The notes below the pieces were generated by a model. That model saw only the letters and a program-made list of their open reading frames with translations. It was not told the DNA's origin and made no database searches. A DNA stretch of 64,000 nt. Source: an uncultured Chlorobiaceae bacterium (GTDB lineage: Bacteria; Bacteroidota; Chlorobiia; Chlorobiales; Chlorobiaceae). This document shows positions 57,294 to 64,000 of this stretch, piece after piece (within the stretch, counting starts at the first letter, position 1; every line of letters starts with the position of its first letter). Location of the stretch: the NCBI GenBank assembly GCA_903851385.1, contig CAINOC010000004.1, forward strand, positions 30,428-94,427. The letters run 5' to 3'. A program made the translations under genes and the position numbers.

Positions 57294-59309
57294 ATGACAA
57301 CACGCTTTGCGCGGAGTGAAACGACAAAAAACAGAATGTCTGAAAATCAGGAACAACTGGCTTTGATAGCCCTTACCCTGCCGGACGGGACCGTTAAATC
57401 ATTCCCAACAGGCAGCACCGGTCTGGATATTGCACTTTCAATTGGACGCAAACTTGCCCAGGATGCGCTGGCTCTGCAGATTAACGGAACTCTTGTTGAT
57501 CTCACCGCTCCAGTGACCGCTGATGCAGCGATTGAAATCATTACCTTTGATTCCACTGAAGGCAAAGATATTTTCTGGCACAGCTCAAGCCATATCATGG
57601 CGCAGGCTATTGAAGAGCTTTTTCCAGGCAGCAAATTCGGCGCGGGTCCATCAATAGAGCAGGGATTCTATTATGATGTTGCATCCGACCATCGCTTCCG
57701 GGAAGAAGATCTCCGCACGATCGAAGCAACAATGCTTGAGATCAGCAAGCGGGATATACACATTCAACGGGAAGAGATGGCCCGTACAGCGGCAATAGAC
57801 TTTTTCAAGCATACGAGAACCGACCCCTATAAGGTTGAGATTCTTGAAGATACCCTGAAAAACGTTGACACCGTTTCACTCTATCATCAGAACGGTTTTA
57901 CCGATCTCTGCATTGGCCCTCACCTACCGACAACATCGAAACTCAAGGCGGTTCTTTTGACCAATATCTCCTCGTCCTACTGGCGCGGCGATTCGTCAAG
58001 GGAGAACATGCAGCGCATCTACGGCATCAGCTTTCCATCGGAAAAACTGCTCAAAGAGTATGTGGCCCGCCTAGAAGAGGCCAAACGAAGAGACCACCGG
58101 AAGCTTGGTGCTGAACTTGAGCTCTTTATGCTCACACCGGAGGTTGGAAGCGGTCTTCCGATCTGGCTGCCGAACGGCGCCATAATCCGTAATGAACTTG
58201 AATCCTTTTTAAGGGAGGAGCAGCGCAAGCGCGGCTACCTGCCTGTCTATACTCCGCATATCGGCAATATTGAACTCTACAAGCGTTCAGGCCACTATCC
58301 GTATTACAGCGATTCGCAGTTTCCGCCTTTGACCTATCACGATGAAGACGGCAAGCAGGAGCAGTATCTTCTTAAACCGATGAACTGCCCGCACCATCAC
58401 CTCATCTACAATTCGAAAATGCGCAGTTACCGCGATCTGCCGATCCGTCTGACTGAGTTTGGAACGGTTTATCGCCACGAGCAGTCAGGAGAACTCAACG
58501 GTCTTGTGCGCGCCAGAGGCTTTACACAGGATGACTCGCACATTTACTGCCGTCCCGACCAGCTTGTCGACGAGATCTGCAAGGCTATCGACCTGACACA
58601 GTTTGTTTTTGGAACGCTCGGGTTTTCTGACGTTCACACACGTCTCTCCATGCATGATCCTGCAAATCAGGCCAAGTACGGCGGGACAGAAGAGGTATGG
58701 GAACAGGCGGAAAAAGATGTCAAAGAGGCCGCTGACCTTATGGGTATTGAATACTTTATCGGTATCGGTGAAGCAAGCTTTTATGGTCCGAAGATTGACT
58801 TTATCGTGCGTGACGCTCTTGGAAGAAAATGGCAGCTCGGCACAGTACAGGTTGACTATGTCATGCCGGAGCGGTTTGATCTCACCTATATCGGCAGCGA
58901 TGGACAGAAACATCGTCCCGTAGTTATTCACCGTGCACCTTTCGGCTCCATGGAGCGGTTTATCGGAGTTCTCATTGAGCATACTGCCGGTAATTTTCCG
59001 CTTTGGCTGGCTCCTGTTCAGGCTGTTGTGCTGCCAATCGCCGAAGATGTCCACGACTATGCTAAAACCGTATACCAGGCTATGCAGGCGGCAGGAATCC
59101 GTACTGAGTTTGACACCAGAAGTGAAAAGATCGGAAAGAAAATACGCGATGCCGAAATCAGCAAGGTACCCTGTATGATCGTTATAGGACAGAAAGAGCA
59201 GGAAAGCGGCGAGGTTTCGCTGCGCCGTCATCGCATCGGTGATGAAGGGCGCTTCAGTGTAAGCGGACTGATCGAAAAGCTCCTGAAAGAGATTACCGGA
59301 AGAACCTGA
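57294..59309 (+). CDS. thrS: Threonyl-tRNA synthetase
   Basis: A 671-residue enzyme. The start at 57294 has AGAGG seven bases upstream; ATG 57336 (MSENQEQ) is an alternative. Domains: TGS (about 15-75), editing/SAD with HSSSHIMAQAIEELF, class II core with NCPHHHLIY and GTVYRHEQSGELNGLVRARGF (motif 2), motif 3 RAPFGSMERFIGVL, then the anticodon domain. It opens the thrS-infC-rpmI-rplT-pheS string. Confidence 0.97.
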   Translation: MTTRFARSETTKNRMSENQEQLALIALTLPDGTVKSFPTGSTGLDIALSIGRKLAQDALALQINGTLVDLTAPVTADAAIEIITFDSTEGKDIFWHSSSHIMAQAIEELFPGSKFGAGPSIEQGFYYDVASDHRFREEDLRTIEATMLEISKRDIHIQREEMARTAAIDFFKHTRTDPYKVEILEDTLKNVDTVSLYHQNGFTDLCIGPHLPTTSKLKAVLLTNISSSYWRGDSSRENMQRIYGISFPSEKLLKEYVARLEEAKRRDHRKLGAELELFMLTPEVGSGLPIWLPNGAIIRNELESFLREEQRKRGYLPVYTPHIGNIELYKRSGHYPYYSDSQFPPLTYHDEDGKQEQYLLKPMNCPHHHLIYNSKMRSYRDLPIRLTEFGTVYRHEQSGELNGLVRARGFTQDDSHIYCRPDQLVDEICKAIDLTQFVFGTLGFSDVHTRLSMHDPANQAKYGGTEEVWEQAEKDVKEAADLMGIEYFIGIGEASFYGPKIDFIVRDALGRKWQLGTVQVDYVMPERFDLTYIGSDGQKHRPVVIHRAPFGSMERFIGVLIEHTAGNFPLWLAPVQAVVLPIAEDVHDYAKTVYQAMQAAGIRTEFDTRSEKIGKKIRDAEISKVPCMIVIGQKEQESGEVSLRRHRIGDEGRFSVSGLIEKLLKEITGRT

Positions 59310-59332
59310 TTATCTAAAAAAAACCTGAACGC

Positions 59333-59974
59333 ATGAAGAAACAGAAGGTTACGACTCAAAAGCCAAAACTTACCTATCGGGTCAATGAACAGATCCGTGT
59401 TCCGGAAGTACGAATTATCTTTCCGGACGGAACACAGGAAGTGATGAAAACCATTGATGCAAAGCGTGTAGCCGAAGAGCGGAATCAAGATCTTATTGAA
59501 GTACAGCCGAACGCCGAACCGCCGGTTTGCAAGTTTGACAACCTCGGCAGGCTTCTTTATAAAATGGACAAGAGGGACAAGGATCTCAAGAAAAAACAGA
59601 AGACAACCACCCTCAAAGAGCTGCGGTTTCATCCGAATACCGACAAGCATGATTTTGACTTCAAGAGTGCTCATCTTGAGGAATTTCTGCGCAAGGGAAA
59701 CAGGGTTCGGGCAACAATCGTGTTTTTAGGCCGTTCAATCATCTATAAGGATAAGGGACTTGAACTTGCCGAACGGTTGACCGAGCGCCTCAGCATTGTC
59801 AGTAATCGTGATGGTGATCCGAAATTCGAGGGCAAGAAACTCTTCGTTTATTTTGAGCCTGACAAGAAAAAGATAGATGCTTTCGAGCGTATTAAAGCAA
59901 AAACAAGCGCTCCGATATCGACAGAAACAACTAAACCGGCAAAACCGACCGAAGAGGTTGAACCGGCTGAGTAA
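59333..59974 (+). CDS. infC: Translation initiation factor IF-3
   Basis: A 213-residue IF-3. The N-domain has [22 protein letters not shown] and the linker [13 protein letters not shown]; the C-domain has [18 protein letters not shown] lysine/proline/threonine-rich tail of about 40 residues (from about 175) exceeds the usual length. The start here is a plain ATG rather than the AUU often used for autocontrol. L35 follows after 45 bases. Confidence 0.96.
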   Translation: MKKQKVTTQKPKLTYRVNEQIRVPEVRIIFPDGTQEVMKTIDAKRVAEERNQDLIEVQPNAEPPVCKFDNLGRLLYKMDKRDKDLKKKQKTTTLKELRFHPNTDKHDFDFKSAHLEEFLRKGNRVRATIVFLGRSIIYKDKGLELAERLTERLSIVSNRDGDPKFEGKKLFVYFEPDKKKIDAFERIKAKTSAPISTETTKPAKPTEEVEPAE

Positions 59975-60019
59975 TCAAGAAAATTTGACCCTTTTTATAT
60001 AAAACAATCAAGGACGATC

Positions 60020-60214
60020 ATGCCTAAAATGAAATCACACCGCGGAGCATGCAAACGGTTCAAAACCACTGCCTCCGGAAAAATCAAGCGTGAACGAATG
60101 AACGGATCACACAACCTCGAACACAAGAACAGAAAACGCACACGCCGTCTGCATCAAGCAACACTGCTTGAAGGCAAAAAAGCAAAGCAGATCAAGCGGA
60201 TGATTCTGGCATAA
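60020..60214 (+). CDS. rpmI: 50S ribosomal protein L35
   Basis: A 64-residue L35 with MPKMKSHRGACKRFKTTASGKIKR and the C-terminal KQIKRMIL. It lies between infC and rplT, its usual place. Confidence 0.97.
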   Translation: MPKMKSHRGACKRFKTTASGKIKRERMNGSHNLEHKNRKRTRRLHQATLLEGKKAKQIKRMILA

Positions 60215-60240
60215 ATTTTTAACATTAACTCTACACAACA

Positions 60241-60588
60241 ATGCCTAAAGCAAATAATGCCGTAGCCTCGAAAGCACGGAGAAAAAGGGTTTTAAAAAAG
60301 GCCAAGGGATTCTGGGGATCTCGCGGTAATATTCTGACCGTCGTCAAGCACGCCGTCGATAAAGCAGAACAGTACGCATACCGTGACCGCAGGGTTAAAA
60401 AACGTACCTTCCGTGCATTGTGGATTATGCGTATCAATGCTGCTGCACGTCTTAACGACACCACATACTCGAAGCTTGTCAATGCAATGCTGAAAAAGAA
60501 CCTTGAAATCGATCGCAAGGCTCTGGCTGAAATCGCTGTCAGCGATCCTGCTGCATTCACACAGATTGTTAAAGCCGTTATCGAATAA
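60241..60588 (+). CDS. rplT: 50S ribosomal protein L20
   Basis: A 115-residue L20 with [29 protein letters not shown] and the [19 protein letters not shown] core. It binds 23S rRNA early in 50S assembly and often represses its own operon; no leader structure was resolved here. Confidence 0.97.
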   Translation: MPKANNAVASKARRKRVLKKAKGFWGSRGNILTVVKHAVDKAEQYAYRDRRVKKRTFRALWIMRINAAARLNDTTYSKLVNAMLKKNLEIDRKALAEIAVSDPAAFTQIVKAVIE

Positions 60589-60606
60589 AGAATTACACCT
60601 GTATCA

Positions 60607-61635
60607 ATGGAAAACGCCATTCGTAGTTTACAGCAGGAGATTATTGATTTTGAGATTAACACTCCGGAAGATATTGAAACCTTCCGTCTTAAGTATACGG
60701 TTAGAAAAGGGCTCATAGCAGCTCTTTTCAGCCAGCTCAAATCAGTTGATCCTGCTGAAAAACCACGGATCGGACAGCTGCTCAACGAGCTCAAGCAATC
60801 AGCTGACGCAAGGCTCATCGAAGCTGAAGAAAAGGCTGCAGCCACAGCAAGTGAGAGCAGCCAAGGGATTGACCTGACACTGCCTGGAAGACGCTATTTT
60901 ACAGGCAGTGAGCACCCTGTGCAGAAAGTACTGGGCGAGATGAAGAAGATTTTTTCGGACATGGGTTTCGGTATAGCAACCGGTCCGGAACTGGAACTCG
61001 ACCACTACAACTTCGACATGCTCAACTTTCCGCCGGACCATCCAGCCCGCGACATGCAAGACACATTTTTCATTACCAATAATGGAAATGCGGAACCGGA
61101 TGTACTCCTCAGAACGCATACATCACCGGTGCAGGTAAGAGTCATGCTCGACCAGAAACCTCCCATACGGGTTATCTGTCCAGGAAAGGTCTATCGCAAC
61201 GAGGCAATCAGCTCCCGCAGCTATTGCGTGTTTCACCAGCTCGAAGGACTCTATATCGATAAGAATGTTTCGTTCGCCGACCTGAAGGCAACCATCTATT
61301 CATTTGCCCGGCAGATGTTCGGAACCGATGTAAAATTGCGCTTCCGCCCGAGCTTTTTCCCCTTTACCGAACCCTCCGCCGAAGTTGATGTCACCTGCTA
61401 CCTCTGTGGCGGCAAAGGATGTCGCGTCTGTAAAAAATCAGGCTGGCTCGAAATAATGGGCTGCGGCATGGTTCATCCCAACGTCATGCGCAATTGCGGA
61501 ATTGATCCCGAAACATGGTCAGGCTACGCCTTCGGAATGGGTGTAGACCGCACGGTGCTTTTGCGTTACAAAATTGACGATATCCGTTTGCTGTTTGAAA
61601 ACGATTTGCGGATGTTGAAGCAGTTTACGGCGTAA
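60607..61635 (+). CDS. pheS: Phenylalanyl-tRNA synthetase alpha subunit
   Basis: A 342-residue alpha subunit. An N-terminal coiled-coil region (about 1-85) is followed by the class II core: [23 protein letters not shown] (motif near 115-137), the zinc-like [16 protein letters not shown] insertion, and motif 3 [16 protein letters not shown]. It needs PheT; no pheT follows within the remaining 2.3 kb of sequence, so the beta gene lies elsewhere. It follows rplT by 18 bases. Confidence 0.96.
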   Translation: MENAIRSLQQEIIDFEINTPEDIETFRLKYTVRKGLIAALFSQLKSVDPAEKPRIGQLLNELKQSADARLIEAEEKAAATASESSQGIDLTLPGRRYFTGSEHPVQKVLGEMKKIFSDMGFGIATGPELELDHYNFDMLNFPPDHPARDMQDTFFITNNGNAEPDVLLRTHTSPVQVRVMLDQKPPIRVICPGKVYRNEAISSRSYCVFHQLEGLYIDKNVSFADLKATIYSFARQMFGTDVKLRFRPSFFPFTEPSAEVDVTCYLCGGKGCRVCKKSGWLEIMGCGMVHPNVMRNCGIDPETWSGYAFGMGVDRTVLLRYKIDDIRLLFENDLRMLKQFTA

Positions 61636-61848
61636 AAAAGTATTCCCACTTAAGCACAGCTCTCTGCACTCACTCGCTCCAAAAAGTGCGAGTTCTTATC
61701 TTACGTCCAATAAATTAAATCTTAAACAGCCTGTTTCAGCGGATTTTTTCCACTGACTTTTTTGTTCATCCTTTTATTCGCACTTTAACGGAATACAATT
61801 TCAATAGTTTGTAACCTTGCTGATTTCAACTAAACAGGAGGCACAACA

Positions 61849-62290
61849 ATGGATTCCCGACAATTGATTGAAAAGTACCACCATGCCTGGACAAACAGCG
61901 ATTTTGTGACAGCGCGCGCCTGTCTTGAAGAAACCCTAGATTTTCAGGGGAGTATCAACACCTTTTCGAATGCGGACGATTTCATTGCAGTACTGACACA
62001 AATGAAACTCCCCGCCGCAAGCAGCGGGGTATCTTTTGTTAGAAATTCTAAATTTCGCCACAAGTGGCGGGGAATTCAACCCTGAGAGATTCAAGCAGAT
62101 GCTAAAGAGCGTCACATTGCTGAACAGCTTCTATGATAAACAAAGTGCAGCGTTACTCTACGACTGTGACTCTGCAAGCCATGCAGGCAACATTCGCACT
62201 GCCGAGTTTTTCACCGTTTCAAATAACAAGATTTCTGCAATCCGCCTGGTTTTTGATGCTACCGAATTGCGAAAATTAGTACCCGCATGA
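61849..62290 (+). pseudogene. SnoaL-like small protein gene, disrupted
   Basis: The first part (61849-62008) gives MDSRQLIEKYHHAWTNSDF...DDFIAVLTQMK, the start of a SnoaL/NTF2-like protein. The second part, one frame over (about 62086-62290), gives RFKQMLKSVTLLNSFYDKQSA...TAEFFTVSNNKISAIRLVFD and ATELRKLVPA, the matching C-terminal half. They are split by a palindromic element at 62009-62073. Removing an insertion of 3n+1 bases would restore one frame of about 125 residues. Likely an inactive gene, or two unlinked short peptides. Confidence 0.72.
62009..62073. repeat. Palindromic element with inverted ends inside the SnoaL-like gene
   Basis: The ends are inverted eight-base repeats TCCCCGCC and GGCGGGGA. 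Inside are further stems: CCCCGC/GCGGGG, CGCCAC/GTGGCG, and the dyad TTAGAA-A-TTCTAA in the centre. The structure resembles a REP/MITE-type element inserted in a gene. No second copy was noticed in the window. Confidence 0.6.
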
Positions 62291-62301
62291 GGAAGAGTGT
62301 C

Positions 62302-62324
62302 AATCGCGACACAGTGTCGCGATT
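62302..62324. repeat. Perfect 23-base palindrome
   Basis: AATCGCGACAC and GTGTCGCGATT flank a single A, giving 11-base perfect arms with no T-run after it on either strand. It could be a regulator site, a DNA hairpin end, or a short repeat; only its symmetry is certain. Confidence 0.7.
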
Positions 62325-62539
62325 TGTGTCGAGTTCATAGCTGAATCACCTGGTATGTTGTGGCTGGCCCACTCCCAATCCGCTGAAGCAATCCCTATGG
62401 GTGTTTTTTACGCTAACCTTGGGTGATTCTTATTTTCCGTTTTTGACTTATTCTTGTTTTCCGATCACAACAAGCTCAAAACGCCCTTATTTTTCGAGAT
62501 ATAGATTAAATGCCGTTTTGCTTTTGACTAGCAAGACAG

Positions 62540-62728
62540 TCACCAACCTATCCTCGCTTTGTCAAGAAACGTAAGTCTGTAATATCTAACCGAAACACGG
62601 AGCGCGCCCTTTAAATCTCGGAAACTGATTTTTTTAACAATCCGTCGCATATGCTTTAAACTTTTTTTTGCGAGCATAACCGCCTCCTCGACAGTCTCTT
62701 CGTATATATCATAAAAGCACAGCGCCAA
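62540..62728 (-). CDS. Possible small helical protein
   Basis: A 62-codon frame, MALCFYDIYEETVEEAVMLAKKSLKHMRRIVKKI..., has a charged amphipathic helix and no known domain. It could be a small gene, or the remnant of a longer one, since the region is accessory. No clear ribosome binding site was found. Kept as a low-confidence call. Confidence 0.3.
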   Translation of the reverse strand: MALCFYDIYEETVEEAVMLAKKSLKHMRRIVKKISFRDLKGALRVSVRYYRLTFLDKARIGW

Positions 62729-62894
62729 TTTCCGCCCCGCACATACATTTCACATATAAAGTATTTTTTTACAGATGATACAATTGTTTTTCTTTACAGA
62801 TATTAATTTATCTTTTCTTAATGTTTCAATTATTACTTCTTACTACCCCTGAAAGCGCAAAAAGAAGATAGAATGAATAGAAGGAAATTTACTG

Positions 62895-63695
62895 ATGTTT
62901 TTAAAGCTAATCACATTTTTACTTCTATACTTCTGTGTAGATGCATTTACTATTTCTTTCGCTGAGGATCATAGCTCTGCCCTAGTTTCTCCTTCCCTTC
63001 CCCTTGAAAACCGCAAAAAACAGATAGAATCAGGATCCCTTGAAGCAATTGCTATCAAGGATAATTGGAATCTGGAACAGCTTGATACTGCCCGAGAGCT
63101 TGATTACCTGAGCAATATGGAAAAGGATATCATTTTGGCTCTCAACATGGTTAGGACAGATCCCTGCCGATATGCAGAGTTGTATATACGCCCGATTGCT
63201 TCTTCTTTTTTTGGCAATTGTCGTCGCATCAATGGTAGAAACCTTATAACCGCTGAAGGATGTGCCCCTGTTGAGGAGTTATATAATTTTCTCATTCACC
63301 ATGTACCAGTGCCGGCGTTAGTTATAGATAAAAGCCTGCATAGTTCCGCAGATGAGCTTGCTCTCGATCAGTCATTGACAGGAGATACTGGTCACATTAG
63401 TTCAAAAAGAAGGGGCTTTGCTGTGCGGATTAGAAGTTATGCTCAGTGGAAAAAAGGTGTTTCCGAAATAGTCGGCTATGGCGGAAAGACAGGATTCGAT
63501 ATGGTCAATAATATGCTGATTGATGACGGCGTTAGCGATAGAGGCCATCGATTAATCATGATGGACCCTGTGTTTCATTTCGTTGGGACCAGTGTCAGAC
63601 CGCATAGTATGTATGGTTTTACAGCTGTCATGGATTATGCCAGTTCCCTCGATGACCCAATAAAGAATCCTCGCAACAGAGCTACGAGGTATTAA
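62895..63695 (+). CDS. Secreted CAP-domain (SCP/PR-1) protein
   Basis: A 266-residue protein with a signal peptide (FLKLITFLLLYFCVDAFTISFA). The CAP core has MEKDIILALNMVRTDPCRYAELYIRP, a Cys-rich loop, SSADELALDQSLTGDTGHISSK, SEIVGYGGKTGFDMVNNMLIDDG, and RGHRLIMMDPVFHFVGTSV, all in the order of CAP1-CAP4 motifs. The catalytic-like His/Glu set (TGH, SEI) is present. CAP proteins are secreted, of varied or unknown role. The region is AT-richer than its neighbours, so horizontal gain is possible. Confidence 0.85.
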   Translation: MFLKLITFLLLYFCVDAFTISFAEDHSSALVSPSLPLENRKKQIESGSLEAIAIKDNWNLEQLDTARELDYLSNMEKDIILALNMVRTDPCRYAELYIRPIASSFFGNCRRINGRNLITAEGCAPVEELYNFLIHHVPVPALVIDKSLHSSADELALDQSLTGDTGHISSKRRGFAVRIRSYAQWKKGVSEIVGYGGKTGFDMVNNMLIDDGVSDRGHRLIMMDPVFHFVGTSVRPHSMYGFTAVMDYASSLDDPIKNPRNRATRY

Positions 63696-63757
63696 TACAC
63701 AGATTTCGCGCACAAAAAATCTCTGCTGACCCTGGACGCTTTTGTGTTCTCCGAATT

Positions 63758-63860
63758 TCATGCTAAGGACTCAAGTCTTAGGGCTGCCTCTATTTTATCC
63801 CGTTGTTCCGGAGTGACGCGCGACCCGTCCGCATAGTCCTGCCATTGCGCAACAACGTTC
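63758..63860 (-). pseudogene. C-terminal remnant of an unknown protein gene at an IS end
   Basis: On the minus strand the reading frame NVVAQWQDYADGSRVTPEQR, then DKIEAALRLESLA, ends in TGA at 63758-63760 and enters directly from the putative IS end at 63861. It looks like the last 33 codons of a gene cut off by the insertion. The family is not recognised. A chance frame is possible, but its composition looks protein-like. Confidence 0.45.
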
Positions 63861-64000
63861 TGGACTTGCAACAATAAAATGGACACATCAAGAAGCCATA
63901 ACTTTTAGTTGTTGATTATAACGTAAAAACTCAACAGGCGATTTATACCCTAACGTTGAGTGCTTCCGTTTCCGGTTGTACAAGTCGGGTAACAGCAGCG
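63861..64000 (-). mobile_element. IS3-family insertion sequence, one end (continues beyond window)
   Basis: On the minus strand the window edge encodes the transposase C-terminus LYNRKRKHSTLGYKSPVEFL, then RYNQQLKVMAS and TGA at 63888. The NRKRxHSTLGYxSPVEF pattern is the IS3/IS150-type DDE tail. The IS end is placed near 63861, where TGGACTTGCAACAATAAAAT begins; the opposite end lies outside the window. Confidence 0.8.
63888..64000 (-). CDS. IS3-family transposase, C-terminal part
   Basis: About 37 codons of the catalytic transposase (OrfB type) are seen. The DDE domain lies beyond the window, so activity cannot be judged. It belongs to the mobile element at 63861-64000. Confidence 0.8.
   Translation of the reverse strand, partial: LLLPDLYNRKRKHSTLGYKSPVEFLRYNQQLKVMAS

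Larger units (their letters stand above)
62291..62894. other. Gene-poor stretch between the broken SnoaL gene and the CAP gene
   Basis: Apart from a perfect palindrome at 62302-62324 and a doubtful 62-codon minus-strand frame (62540-62728), no supported gene is seen. The last 150 bases are strongly AT-rich and should hold the promoter of the CAP-domain gene. Confidence 0.6.

Noticed and set aside
58485..59231. A 248-codon open frame antisense to thrS
   Set aside because: It lies entirely inside thrS, which is certain by motifs, and no domain is seen in it.
61849..62290. Programmed frameshift in the SnoaL-like gene
   Set aside because: The two halves are separated by a structured 65-base element with no slippery site, so insertion is simpler.
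1..64000. CRISPR arrays, rRNA genes or prophage
   Set aside because: No spaced direct repeats, no rRNA signature and no phage structural genes were seen.

Overview
The window is about 64 kb of chromosomal DNA from a green sulfur bacterium (Chlorobi, Chlorobiaceae; most like the Chlorobium/Pelodictyon group). This rests on bchZ (chlorophyllide reductase subunit Z), a tandem pair of small c-type cytochromes of the c-555 type, a split glycine dehydrogenase (gcvPB), a yceD-rpmF-plsX-fab-rnc operon and a thrS-infC-rpmI-rplT-pheS string. The genus is inferred from gene content only; no rRNA is present. One tRNA gene (tRNA-Asn, GTT) is seen. No CRISPR array or prophage was found.

Layout. 1-7229 (minus): a tightly coupled surface-glycan cluster (YfhO-like membrane protein cut by the window edge, Wzx-like flippase, three glycosyltransferases, one methyltransferase), preceded by an HPr gene. 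7579-10828: housekeeping genes (ArgA-like GNAT, obg, xseB, gatB). 10900-13492: SYLF protein, a clpB that stops inside its middle domain, and a small unknown protein. 13608-24351: a MoxR/DUF58/BatD-like/BatA/BatB stress locus split by an M16 lipoprotein protease, a PepSY membrane protein with a small exported protein, and a ParE-type toxin-antitoxin pair. 24671-28460: tsaD, yajC, carA and a class V aminotransferase. 28595-34191: BatC-like TPR protein, B12-binding radical SAM enzyme, two cytochromes c, SemiSWEET, proC and BatD. 34226-37051: glycerophosphodiesterase, RsbRD-type domain protein, a basic low-complexity protein, YqaE/Pmp3 and a universal stress protein. 37026-39943: a zinc/manganese-type ABC importer with a Fur/Zur-family regulator that carries an in-frame TAA. 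40060-41997: leuA behind a leucine-rich leader peptide and attenuator. 42071-44415: APC permease and tRNA-Asn. 44592-51660: fatty-acid operon ending in rnc. 51778-57151: gcvPB, HNH protein, exported GH3 enzyme and bchZ. 57294-61635: thrS to pheS. 61849-64000: accessory tail with a SnoaL-like gene broken by a palindromic element, a secreted CAP-domain protein and an IS3-type transposase end.

Main points for a second look: (1) the zur homologue is cut by a TAA between its two CXXC pairs, while the downstream frame stays intact and overlaps the importer gene; (2) leuA has a 22-codon leader peptide with 10 leucines, a sigma70-like promoter and a terminator hairpin, indicating transcription attenuation; (3) clpB and a SnoaL-like gene appear decayed, with a repeat-like sequence just beyond the clpB stop and a palindromic element inside the SnoaL-like gene; (4) the Bat/MoxR system is dispersed and interleaved with proteolysis, PepSY and electron-transfer genes; (5) the antitoxin looks like a fusion of a ParC-like domain with a PaaA2-like tail. 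All family assignments come from reading motifs and remembered family signatures; no database search was run.
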